Source: Neoarius graeffei
Taxonomy: Eukaryota > Chordata > Actinopteri > Siluriformes > Ariidae
Length of the DNA stretch: 64,000 nt
Assembly (NCBI RefSeq): GCF_027579695.1
Contig: NC_083579.1
Location: forward strand, 71,172,871-71,236,870
Reading direction: 5' to 3'
The notes below the pieces were generated by a model, which saw only the letters and a program-made list of their open reading frames with translations, was not told the origin of the DNA and made no database searches. A program made the translations under genes and the position numbers. Of the stretch, positions 43,807-53,921 are shown piece after piece. Every line of letters begins with the position of its first letter. The stretch's first letter is position 1.

Positions 43807-44500
43807 GTAAGGGTTTTGTTTTTGTAATATTACATTTCAGGCGCTTAAATGTTTAAAAGTGGATATGTATAATAATGTAAGTGACTTCAGTGGGGTTGGT
43901 TTATTTTGAGGAGAAGAAATTTCGCTTTAAAAAGATAAAGTCAGCGAGATTATCTAGTTAGCCGGCTATCTAGCTTGTTGCTAGGACTGAAATACAAATG
44001 GACGTGTTCTGAATGACTTGTCAAAGTGCACAGTGTAGGGGATGACATAATGTTGGTTGCAGCCTACTTAGTGCACTTTGTGTGTAATACAGAGGGATTT
44101 GTTATGCAGCCGAGCTAGATATTTAGCCACTGTATGTATGTAACTGGCAGTTAGTTAGCCTAGCTCGGCTGTAGCCCAAATATCTCTTTCATGTTTAATA
44201 AAACTTATTTAAATGCATTTCAATGGTCCGTTCTAATCTCCTTAAGTAAAAAAAATATATAAAAAAAGTCGCACTAATATTTAATTGGACTGCCTTTAGG
44301 TTTGTTGATGGTGCACAGACACAGTGGTTTTGTTTCACCAAACTGCTGCAACCTCACAACATTTATTTCCATCCAGAGGTGTTTTTTTGTCTTTTTCTTT
44401 TTCTCTCTCCTCCACTGAGATCTTGTCTCGACGTCAGGAGACTCGAACCACTCCATAAAGTCTTCTTCTCCATCACATCCCAAATACTTCCAATGGGGTT
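43807..44500. other. Start of TRAPPC12 intron 1
   Basis: 43807-44230 has no recognised repeat. About 44370-44500 (CTTTTTCTCTCTCCTCC, then CACTCCATAAAGTC) looks like a fragment of a DNA transposon but cannot be assigned. Confidence 0.4.
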
Positions 44501-44502
44501 AA

Positions 44503-44792
44503 AGTGCATATCCTGGACCACTTTAGTGTTTTTTTTATATGAAAGAATGTCCCTTTACACACTCATCCAGAAGGGTAATTTTGCACAAGGCCATCTGTCT
44601 ACAGCAGAAAAAAATAAAATGACAAAACGCGTCTGGAAAAATCCCAAGGGAGTCTGGAGCCAGATTCGTGACGTCATGTGCGGAAGCGCCAGCAGGCTGC
44701 GCGAGCTTTGCACGGTTTCAGTGCACAGCCTGTGTACACCAAGTTTGGCAGCGAGCAATTTTGCGTTGAAATATGGAATTGTTGCCTGAGCT
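44503..44792 (-). mobile_element. TTAA-target THAP element, copy 3 (one end only)
   Basis: AGTGCATATCCTGGACC follows TTAA (44499-44502) and continues as the reverse of the right end of copy 1, to about 44792 (CCTGAG). The THAP exon and other end are missing. Confidence 0.75.
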
Positions 44793-44864
44793 TTTAAACC
44801 CATGGATTCATGTATCAATGCTCATCTATCTATTGTTACATAAATTAATTTTTTCAAATTACTA

Positions 44865-44960
44865 TTTTTTTTTTCGCGGTGCGGTTTCCATCAAATCCTA
44901 CGCTCTGATTGGCTGGCGAGTGGGTCCGTATCCTACGGTACAACCAACATCGTAGAATTT
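44865..44960 (+). repeat. Promoter-like fragment of the 33180 repeat
   Basis: CTCTGATTGGCTGGCGAGTGG and GTCCGTATCCTACGG match 33215-33260. The micro-ORF block is absent. Confidence 0.6.
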
Positions 44961-45237
44961 TTTTTTTTGTCAACTTTTTTTTTTAATAAGATTTATCAAG
45001 GGCGGCACAGCGGTGTAGTGGTTAGCGCTGTCGCCTCACAGCAAGAAGGTCCGGGTTCGAGCCCCGTGGCCGGTGAAGGCCTTTCTGTGCGGAGTTTGCA
45101 TGTTCTCCCCGTGTCCGCGTGGGTTTCCTCCGGGTGCTCCGGTTTCCCCCACAGTCCAAAGACATGCAGGTTAGGTTAACTGGTGACTCTAAATTGACCG
45201 TAGGTGTGAATGTGAGTGTGAATGGTTGTGTGTCTAT

Positions 45238-45913
45238 TGCCGCTTTTCCACTACCAACGCGGCTGAGTCGGGCTGAGCCGTGCCGTGCTGAGTCGGGCTG
45301 AGTCGAGCTGAGTGGGGCTATTGGAGTTGCATTTCGACTACAACCGCGCTGAACCGTGCTGGCTGGAAGTGGGTGGACACATTGGGTGGAGTTAGCGAAA
45401 GTGGGTGGACGTCAGGTGATATCGTTAAGCGGCGCAAACAGTGACATCAGTGATCTTTTAAGCGGTAGTCTCACGACCCGGAGAGTAAACAATAAACATG
45501 GAGGACATGGAGTCGTTAGTGTTGTTGGTCTTGGTGCTGTGGCTTGTTGTCGCCAACAATGCCAACAGATACTGGCAAGAGCGTATAGATGAGGCAAGGC
45601 GCATAAGGCTTCAGAAATTTTCGTAATTCTTCTTCTTCCGGGTTTACGGTGTTTACAGATCCCAGTGTGCTCGTGGGGCGTGTGTGGGCGTGTGGGGACA
45701 CTCCTCCTCACCAGTCAGTGCACAGGGGAGTGTCTGCTCACGCCCCCAGCCCCACTCGGCTCGGTTTGGCTCGCTTCAGCCCTACTCCAAAACCGTGCGA
45801 GTTTTGGGGGCTGAGCAGGGCTGAAGCGAGCTGAGTCATGCTGTTCTTAGATAGTCGAAGCGCGAGCCATGTCGGGCTGAAGTGAGCTGAAAAAGGGTAG
45901 TGGGAAAGGGCCA
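45238..45913 (+). mobile_element. Harbinger-like non-autonomous element, copy 3
   Basis: TGCCGCTTTTCC to GGAAAGGGCCA, 676 bp, with the 3-bp duplication TAT (45235-45237, 45914-45916) proven by the interrupted SINE. Confidence 0.85.
45498..45626 (+). CDS. 42-residue conserved ORF, copy 3
   Basis: MEDMESLVLLVLVLWLVV, then ANNANRYWQERIDEARRI...KFS, with TAA at 45624-45626. It carries Ala-Asn for Thr-Asp at residues 19-20; length and frame are kept. Confidence 0.5.
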   Translation: MEDMESLVLLVLVLWLVVANNANRYWQERIDEARRIRLQKFS

Positions 45914-46426
45914 TATGTGTCAGCCCTGTGATGACCTGGCGACTTGTCCAGGGTGTACCCCACCTCTCGCCCGTAGTCAGCTGGGATAGGCTCCAGCTTG
46001 CCTGCGACCCTGTAGAACAGGATAAAGTGGCTAGAGATAATGAGATGAGATGGTCCAGGAATGTGACTTGATCTATAAAATGATGTATCGACTCACGGCA
46101 CTGCAGCTAAAATTGCTTTTCTGGATTTTTCTTGGGCTTTGTATCTTCGAATGTATCTTCATTTTGTATCTTCAATTCATATTTATGTGAGTGGGCGGCA
46201 CGGTGGTGTAGTGGTTAGCACAGTCGCCTCACAGCAAGAAGGTCCTGGGTTCGAGCCCCGTGGCCGGCGAGGGCCTTTCTGTGCGGAGTTTGCATGTTCT
46301 CCCCGTGTCCGCGTGGGTTTCCTCCGGGTGCTCCGGTTTCCCCCACAGTCCAAAGACCTGCAGGTTAGGTTAACTGGTGACTCTAAATTGACCGTAGGTG
46401 TGAGTGTGAATGGTTGTCAGTGTCTA

Positions 46427-47146
46427 GGGGTGTTCACACGGCACATATTTGCATCGATGCTGCACCGATGTATTTTGTTGCGATATATCTTACACCAGTG
46501 TAAATTTTGTGGAGCGTTCACATGTCACAAACCTGCTTACTAGAGAGAAGCGTGTTAGCACTGGTGCAGCCCCACTTGCGTTCACACGGCAGTTTTTGCG
46601 ACCGTGCTATACGATAGTAATAATGCGGAAATGAAATATGCGCATCCGTGAAAATGTACTTCCTTTTCCCGGTTGTCATGGCATCACCAAGTGCCGGGAA
46701 AACAATGTGGATGAAGACACCAGTGTTGCCAGATACTGCTGACTTTTTCCAGCCCAAAATATGTTCAAATCTGTTAAAATGCACTTAAAACCGCCCAATC
46801 TGGCAACACTGGAAGACACGCAGTTCTGTTGTTGTTGATATTCGCCATTTTGAAAACGCAAAATACCAGGATGCAAATTATGCAATGCCCGTATGTAATC
46901 AACTCTCCTCACATGTAGCGAGTCTACCCCTGTAGCGTTCAGACGTCCTATTTTATATCGGTGCTGCCCTGCAAACTAGCGTTTACTCCGGAGTAAATTT
47001 CTTAAACCACCTCCCGAGCAGGGTTAGATTTTCACCGGTTTAAGCAGCTTTCAGGGGCAACACCGGTATAACTTTGTACCGTGTGAACGCTCTACCAGGG
47101 CAGCCCTGGTGCTACACCGAAGTAAAAGTTGCCGTGTGAACACCCC
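46427..47146. mobile_element. TIR element (GGGGTGTTCACACGGC) inside SINE E
   Basis: GGGGTGTTCACACGGC and GCCGTGTGAACACCCC form a perfect inverted pair. The SINE resumes after TTT, so the short duplication is not exact. A Harbinger-type MITE is likely. It carries TTCGCCATTTTG at 46841 and is itself hit by a 91-bp hAT MITE. Confidence 0.75.
46721..46811. mobile_element. 91-bp hAT-type MITE
   Basis: CAGTGTTGCCAGAT and ATCTGGCAACACTG are inverted ends with a perfect 8-bp duplication GAAGACAC (46713-46720, 46812-46819). Confidence 0.9.
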
Positions 47147-47166
47147 TTTTGTGTCAGCCCTGTGAT

Positions 47167-48503
47167 CAGGGCTCGAAATTAACTTTTTTTCTTTGTGTCC
47201 CCCAGTGGTCCCGAATTCTGTGTTGTATTGTCCCGAATGGAAGCAATAGTGTCCCCATTTTTTTTTCCTCTCTGAAATAACTAGTGGTTAATATTATCAT
47301 ATGAAGTTACTATTATATTTGTAACTATGCGATTTTGAACCCTTTATATCATTTTTACAATAAGTCACAAAACACAAGTGACACATGTCCTATACATCAT
47401 CTACTTCAAAATTACAGTTATTGCATTTTCAGTTTATTAAACTTTGGCGATCTCACTGTATGAATAGATACCCGTTTATTTAAAGGGACCAACTAGCTCA
47501 TTCAGAAAATGTTTCAACTCCCTACACTACATCTGCAGTACACTTTAGTTGAAAATAAGACCCCTTTTATGTTCATTTCATCTACTTATACCTTGAATAT
47601 CTGTTGGCACTTATAAGGCCAACTTATCATTTTCACCATTACCGTTATCCATAGCCCTGTGATGACCTGGCGACTTGTCCAGGGTGTACCCCGCCTTTCG
47701 CCCGTAGTCAGCTGGGATAGGCTCCAGCTCGCCTGCAACCCTGTAGAACAGGATAAAGCGGCTACAGATAATGAGATGAGACCGTTATCCATTTTTATGA
47801 ACTTTCCGTTATCCATTTTATGAACTTTCGGTGCCGAAACGTGGGTGCAAATTTTAGCAACATCAACATAGTGCCAGGTCCTAGCCTAGTTGTGCTTTCT
47901 GAACTAGAAAGACACCAAGAAAACTCACTTATTCTGTTGAACGGTATCTTCCGTCAATATCATCCACATCATTCCTGTTGTATTTTATAACGTGTCTAAC
48001 AGTGTTCATTAAGTTCATTCAGTTGCTAGCGTTGCCTGCAGACCAGGCGATGACACTTTGGATCCTGAAGGTCCCGGAGACGTTATGTCTGGGCTTTCAG
48101 TTTCTTCCCCGCGGTCGGTCCGCTTCAACCACTTAAGCATTTTTGTTCTGGCAAGAGTCGGCGCAGTGTGTGCGGTAGCAATTCCATTCCAAGTCCATAT
48201 AATGCGGACTCCGGCCGAAGATTCTAGAACAGAATGCGCTGCTCTGTAGCCTACGGATGCAGGTGCATCGAAAGTGTAGCTACTATGTATTTTTCGCTGT
48301 TAACGTTTTAAAATTAAAATTGACAAATTAGGTGAATGTCTACGTCTGTGTTACGGCTTTGTAAATAATATTAATGTAGAACTTTTTTTCTAGATCTATT
48401 TTTTTCCATTGTCCCGGGATTGTCCCAGATATGATAATTTTGTGTCCCGATGACATTTTTTATGGTCCCCGGGACGTCGGGACACCGTTAGTTTCGAGCA
48501 CTG
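47167..48503. mobile_element. hAT element inside SINE E
   Basis: Ends CAGGGCTCGAAATTAAC and the complement of CAGTGCTCGAAACTAAC, with a perfect 8-bp duplication CCTGTGAT (47159-47166, 48504-48511) made from SINE sequence. 1337 bp including a nested SINE piece; no transposase recognised. Confidence 0.9.
47653..47780 (+). mobile_element. 5'-truncated SINE copy H
   Basis: Only the last 128 bp of the SINE (AGCCCTGTGATGACC to ATGAGATGAG), with a perfect 12-bp duplication ACCGTTATCCAT (47641-47652, 47781-47792). This is a LINE-style truncated insertion. Confidence 0.88.
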
Positions 48504-48568
48504 CCTGTGATGACCTGGCAACTTGTCCAGGGTGTACCCCGCCTTTCGCCCGTAGTCAGCTGGGATAG

Positions 48569-50124
48569 CAGAGATGCCAATCACTACGATTCATGCGTAG
48601 TCACTACGTTTTTGACAGTAGCACTACGAGGCTACGACCGTCTATTCAGTTTATATGGGATTCATACGATTTTAGCATGGATGCGGTTCGAAACGCATGA
48701 ATCTATAAGGGTTCACGATATTTTGCCGGTGTCCGGTACATTTTGAGGCCAATTATCGCTTGATAATTCAATATTTTGACTGTATTTATGGTCAAAGTTT
48801 GCTTCGATGGGCGCCGCCATCTTTGTTGACAAGCGTTCTGCGCATGCGCGAATTAATTATCGATGCCGCGATGGAATGTCGAGCAGCCCATGTCACTAGG
48901 TATTGAGGGGCTGTCGGGGTGTTGTAACCTCACAAACGTGCTACTAAAGAAAAACTGTTGGAACTGAAACCGTCATCTTCTGAAGTAAATCAATCAGAAC
49001 TGAATCAGTAATCTGACTTGATATTGATGAGATTAAAAGTGAAAGGAAGTTGATAAAAATTAAAAGTCATCAAAGTGACTTGACATTAATCATGGGAATA
49101 AAAAGGAAACAGACATGTTCCAGTACAACTATTTGAGTATTGCTAATTGAGTGTTCCAGCATATTCTCTATAAACATTGATGGCATGTAATCTGCATTTG
49201 TTTAGTAAACTATTTGAGTATTTGCTAATTGAGTGTTCCAGTATGTTATCTATAAATATTGATGTTATGTAATCTGCATTTGTGTAGTAAAGTGAAGAAA
49301 ATAATATTCACTTTTTGAAAGTTGATTGTATACAAATTACCAGAGAAGTCTTTACTTTGTGTGAATGTGGTGAGTTAGGGCCAATTTATGCTGACAACCC
49401 AGTCCTCACAGATGGCGTCACAGACAGTGTGTGCGTAGCCCCCCCACCTTCGCAGACGCTCTGCGCGCACCTCCCAAAAATTGTGACCACCGCAGAAGCC
49501 TCGCAGACGAGGGCTCCGATTGGTCCACTCTACGTTCGCTGTACACGCACTTCCGCTTCCCTACTTTCCCGGTTTGGTTTGTTTTCACGACCGCCATTTT
49601 TAAAAACACGAGCGAAGATGGAGCAGCACGAAGAGCGGTTGATCGAGGAAGTGAGGAAGTACGTACATCTATACGACTCCAGTTCTAGTCATTATAAGTA
49701 ACCGGAGGATAAACACTCCACTAACCACACCCACCAACTACTCCTAGCGATTTCACGATTCGCGCATCCTTGCGTTGTGGCAGTGAATAACATCGCGCAC
49801 ACCTATTACTCCCCGCTCAATGATAAATTACAACTGTCTGCGAAAAGCTATCTGCAAAAGCCTTGTCGCAAGAGCATGCAGAGGCCTTTAGGAGTATCAC
49901 TCATGAGAAAATCATGAGTGGTTGTGGTTTGGTTTTATTTTTCAGATAATTGAAAAAAAAAACAAATCAACAACTTTCCAATTTTCTTCCCCCAAAACCA
50001 ACATGTCCCAGTTCATTTTAGTCACCTGTATTCACTCAGAATGGCTGTAAAAAAGCACCAATTTCCAAAATTGACTCATATGCATGTGTCAATACACATT
50101 GATTTCACAAAAGGTTGGCATCTC
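48569..50124. mobile_element. hAT-like element inside SINE E, carrying a nested Harbinger piece
   Basis: CAGAGATGCCAA at the left end and TTGGCATCTC at the right are inverted. TGGGATAG is present on both sides (48561-48568, 50125-50132), an 8-bp duplication of SINE sequence. It contains GCCGCCATCTTTG at 48813 and a Harbinger-type unit around 49377-49895. Confidence 0.75.
49618..49697 (+). CDS. MADF-type first exon fragment
   Basis: ATG at 49618 opens MEQHEERLIEEVRKYVHLYD, SSSSHY, then a donor at A|GTAACC (49697/49698). This is the start of a MADF (Adf-1-like Myb/SANT) domain, as in the second protein of Harbinger transposons. Only about 26 residues remain. ACCGCCATTTTTA lies 25 bp upstream. 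Confidence 0.55.
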
Positions 50125-50204
50125 TGGGATAGGCTCCAGCTTGCCTGCGACCCTGTGGAACAGGATAAAGCGGCTACAGATAATGAGATGAAATTTATCA
50201 AAAA

Positions 50205-50750
50205 TCTTATACATTTTTGCCAGCATTTCTCAGGACAATAGCATTAATTTTACAGCATGGATAGCGGTAACGACAGTCTTCACAGCGAAAGTGAGTTTTT
50301 CTACCCTGAGGAAGAAGAAATAAAAGAAAACATTTCAGGAGAAAGCTAAATACCTGTAATTTGCTAACACCGAGCAAAAACATGGCTGAATCCTGAATGA
50401 CTCCTATTTGTATAAATAGGGGACTACATAGGCGGCAAAATGTAGTTTTTTTTTCCTGCCATGGAAGTGCACTTGTATACCGAGGAGGAAGCAATTTGCA
50501 TTACAGCCGTGAATGAGGATTCAAAATGGCGGCTCGGTTCGGTTTTCCCTTTCGGGCGCTCTCGTTTTCTGTTAGAATTTGGTAAAGAAAAAAACAAATA
50601 TATTATTTACCAGCTTAAGGTTGGTCCGTATGGTGAAATACCGTGACCTCGGCCTTGAATACTGACCTCGGCCCAGAGGGCCTCGCTCAGTACTTTCAAG
50701 ACCTCGGTCACGGTATTTCACCATACGGACCTCCCAGCTGTTAAATAACA
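50205..50750 (+). repeat. Copy of the 33180 repeat, single block
   Basis: It has the 30-codon ORF at 50257, the CTATTTGTATAAATAG palindrome, the MEVHLYTEEE frame at 50461 and the terminal hairpin at about 50614-50740. It begins abruptly in the TTTCTCAGGA segment, so the promoter part is missing. Confidence 0.65.
50257..50349 (+). CDS. 30-residue acidic micro-ORF, copy 3
   Basis: MDSGNDSLHSESEFFYPEEEE...ISGES, TAA at 50347-50349. The same length as the copies at 33372 and 33660; frame and acidic character are kept. Confidence 0.4.
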   Translation: MDSGNDSLHSESEFFYPEEEEIKENISGES

Positions 50751-50853
50751 TGTATGTATTTATATATTTCTTCATTTAGAAGAGTACTGGCTACTGTAGG
50801 AGAAAGATTTCATAAGCTACACACATGGAATCGGCTAAGCAGGGTTGTATATA

Positions 50854-52457
50854 CAGTGGGGCAAAAAAGTATTTAGTCAGCCACCAATTGTGCAAGTTCT
50901 CCCACTTAAAAAGATGAGAGGCGCCTGTAATTTTCATCATAGGTACACTTCAACTGTGAGAGACAGAATGGGGGGAAAGAATCCAGGAAATCACATTGTA
51001 GGATTTTTAATGAATTAATTGGTAAATTCCTCAGTAAAATAAGTATTTGGTCACCTACAAACAAGCAAGATTTCTGGCTCTCACAGACCTGTAACAACTT
51101 CTTTAAAAGGCTCCTCTGTCCTCCACTCGTTACCTGTATTAATGGCATCTGTTTGAACTCGTTATCAGTATAAAAGACACCTGTCCACAACCTCAAACAG
51201 TCACACTCCAAACTCCACTATGGCCAAGACCAAAGAGCTGTCAAAGGACACCAGAAACAAAATTGTAGACCTGCACCAGGCTGGGAAGACTGAATCTGCA
51301 ATAGGTAAGCAGCTTGGTGTGAAGAAATCAACTGTGGGAGCAATTATTAGAAAATGGAAGACATACAAGACCACTGATAATCTCCCTCGATCTGGGGCTC
51401 CATGCAAGATCTCACCCTGTGGGGTCAAAATGATCACAAGAACGGTGAGCAAAAATCCCAGAACCACACGGGGGGACCTAGTGAATGACCTGCAGAGAGC
51501 TGGGACCAAAGTAACAAAGGCTACCATCAGTAACACACTACGCCGCCAGGGACTCAAATCCTGCAGTGACAGACGTGTCCCCCTGCTTAAGCCAGTACAT
51601 GTCCAGGCCCGTCTGAAGTTTGCTAGAGAGCATTTGGATGATCCAGAACAGGATTGGGAGAATGTCATATGGTCAGATGAAACCAAAATAGAACTTTTTG
51701 GTAAAAACTCAACTTGTCGTGTTTGGAGGAGAAAGAATGCTGAGTTGCATCCAAAGAACACCATACCTACTGTGAAGCATGGGGGTGGAAACATCATGCT
51801 TTGGGGCTGTTTTTCTGCAAAGGGACCAGGACGACTGATCCGTGTAAAGGAAAGAATGAATGGGGCCATGTATCCTGAGATTTTGAGTGAAAACCTCCTT
51901 CCATCAGCAGGGGCATTGAAGATGAAACGTGGCTGGGTCTTTCAGCATGACAATGATCCCAAACACACCGCCCAGGCAACGAAGGAGTGGCTTCGTAAGA
52001 AGCATTTCAAGGTCCTGGAGTGGCCTAGCCAGTCTCCAGATCTCAACCCCATAGAAAATCTTTGGAGGGAGTTGAAAGTCCGTGTTGCCCAGCGACAGCC
52101 CCAAAACATCACTGCTCTAGAGGAGATCTGCATGGAGGAATGGGCCAAAATACCAGCAACAGTGTGTGAAAACCTTGTGAAGACTTACAGAAAACGTTTG
52201 ACCTCTGTCATTGCCAACAAAGGGTATATAACAAAGTATTGAGATGAACTTTTGTTATTGACCAAATACTTATTTTCCACCATAATTTGCAAATAAATTC
52301 TTTAAAAATCAGACAATGTGATTTTCTGGATTTTTTTTCTCATTTTTTGTCTCATAGTTGAAGTGTACCTATGATGAAAATTACAGGCCTCTCTCATCTT
52401 TTTAAGTGGGAGAACTTACACAATTGGTGACTGACTAAATACTTTTTTGCCCCACTG
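50854..52457 (+). mobile_element. Passport-like Tc1 transposon D, complete
   Basis: 1604 bp with ends CAGTGGGGCAAAAAAGTATT and its complement, flanked by TA (50852-50853, 52458-52459). TIR and transposase agree, from memory, with the Passport family described from flatfish and shared by many fish. The left and right TIRs differ by only a few bases over the outer 60 bp, suggesting a young copy. Confidence 0.92.
51220..52242 (+). CDS. Passport-like Tc1 transposase, intact frame
   Basis: 340 residues, ATG to TGA with no interruption. Order: [23 protein letters not shown], a GRPR-like linker ([12 protein letters not shown]), second HTH, catalytic [16 protein letters not shown] and NPIENLW with exactly 34 residues between D and E. 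Cys at residues 62 and 67 and Gln/Pro at some other sites stand where I recall Arg in active relatives; TGC/TGT for CGC/CGT is what CpG decay gives. So the frame is open but DNA binding may be weakened. Confidence 0.92.
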   Translation: MAKTKELSKDTRNKIVDLHQAGKTESAIGKQLGVKKSTVGAIIRKWKTYKTTDNLPRSGAPCKISPCGVKMITRTVSKNPRTTRGDLVNDLQRAGTKVTKATISNTLRRQGLKSCSDRRVPLLKPVHVQARLKFAREHLDDPEQDWENVIWSDETKIELFGKNSTCRVWRRKNAELHPKNTIPTVKHGGGNIMLWGCFSAKGPGRLIRVKERMNGAMYPEILSENLLPSAGALKMKRGWVFQHDNDPKHTAQATKEWLRKKHFKVLEWPSQSPDLNPIENLWRELKVRVAQRQPQNITALEEICMEEWAKIPATVCENLVKTYRKRLTSVIANKGYITKY

Positions 52458-52635
52458 TACATTTAATGTGTTTGACACGTCCCAAGATCTCAAGCCCTGA
52501 CACGCATATCCCTTGATACATGTTAAGTAAGTGTATTATTGCCCAGCGCTTTCGTGTTGTTTACTTTTGTGCGTCAATAAATAACATTACCCGTGTACCA
52601 CACAAACACAGGAACACCTAATTTAGAGTATAGTC

Positions 52636-53177
52636 TCTTATTTCTTACCCTGGCAACAGTCAACTTGTGAATCGCCGATTTTCTTGGTCTTTTTCTCGGC
52701 TCTGCTTGGTCCTCGGCTTTTTCCGGGTGCCTCGCACGAAGCGCTCCCATTTCTCTCTCATTGTCCGGTCTTTTGGGAAACGATGAGTACTAATCCCATC
52801 AAGATTGGTGTTGCTACACCCTCCTACGATACATCTGTTAATCATTTTAATAATTACGCAATAACGTTGAAGAAATTTGCAGAAAACCACCAGGTCATTT
52901 TCTCATAAACAAACCAGCGCTGACGTAGGATTCAGAAGGAGGCGTCCCGCATGCGTCGTCACGAAAATCAGTGTTTGCTGGGTAATCCAAATGCCAAGTT
53001 TTTTCAGAGGCGGACCAATTTGCCTCAAATGGCTTGATTTCAACTGAATTTTTCTGGTATTGCGCAAGGTAAAAAAATTGCAGAGAATGCAGAATGTTAC
53101 AGATATTTGACCAAAGTTTAATATAAAATAGGAGAATTATATTGATCTTGCTCCTGAATTTACCCGTGATATGCACT
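52636..53177 (-). mobile_element. TTAA-target THAP element, copy 4
   Basis: The end ATACCCGTGATATGCACT-type terminus reaches 53177 and is followed by TTAA (53178-53181). The other side stops at the splice donor of the THAP exon, so the 3' half is missing. Confidence 0.75.
52660..52842 (-). pseudogene. THAP exon, internally deleted (copy 4)
   Basis: MINRCIVGGCSNTNLDGI...KWERFVRG then RKKPRTKQSREKDQENRR to a stop. As in copy 2, the segment with the second zinc pair is missing, with a slightly different junction. Confidence 0.7.
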
Positions 53178-53921
53178 TTAAGGTCAGGACTCTGTGGTAA
53201 CTAGTTCATTTATGAAAATAATTCTTCATGCTTCCTGAACCACTCTTTCACAATCTGAGCCCTAATTTTATACCCGTGCCATTATGGGAGGAAAAAAAAA
53301 ATCCATTGATGGGATAACCTGGACATTCGGTACGTTTACGTCGTCAGCTGACTTCATTTCATTGACAAATAACGTTGCTGAGCCTCGACCTGACCAACTG
53401 AAGCAACCCCAGATCACAACACTGCCTCCAGAGGCTTGTCCAGTGACGACTATGGAGCACTTGCATGTGACGTCACAGCCGATCCAGATTGTGACCGACG
53501 CCATCTTGTCGGTCAAACGGCATATTTCCGCCTTCTACTTCTACCTTTTCTTCTGGAAAACCCTACTATATACAATTCTACTACAACGGCTGCGGCTACA
53601 AGCTCTCCCTACCTGTGCACGTTTTTTATGTTTCTTGTGTGTATTTTTGCGTGTTGTTCGTCTGTACCGGACTTCAATATCCACTACAACCGTATGGACT
53701 TACTGGACATTGGTTTCCAGCAGAAAATGACGGTTTGTAGCGATTTCCATCGCATGCACAACATTCCGGACGAGATAGCGAGACCAGCGGGGTCTCCGTG
53801 GATTGTTATCAGAAGCAAAGCGAAGGAGGCGGCGTCGGGAGAGGAAGCAAAAGCGAGGCTGCAGAGCCGGTGTTCTGTAAAGTTATCCTACCTCTTGGAT
53901 TTGTCCTACCAAGCCTACTGC

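Larger units (their letters stand above)
45001..46050 (+). mobile_element. tRNA-derived SINE, copy D, split by a Harbinger-like element
   Basis: SINE parts 45001-45237 and 45914-46050 join at GTGTCTAT|GTGTCAGC; TAT is duplicated on both sides of the insertion. The sequence right after the SINE (GGTCCAGGAATGTGACTTG and about 90 bp more) repeats what follows SINE copy C. Confidence 0.9.
46193..50189 (+). mobile_element. tRNA-derived SINE, copy E, in four pieces
   Basis: One SINE is spread over 4 kb: 46193-46426 (head), 47147-47166 (GTGTCAGCCCTGTGAT), 48504-48568 (CCTGTGATGACCTGG to GGGATAG) and 50125-50189 (GGGATAGGCTCC to the end). The gaps are the elements at 46427-47146, 47167-48503 and 48569-50124. 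The pieces line up with intact copies with little loss. Confidence 0.88.

Noticed and set aside
46139-46543. 134-codon plus-strand frame
   Set aside because: It runs across the SINE head and a MITE end; no domain and no conservation between copies beyond the repeat itself.
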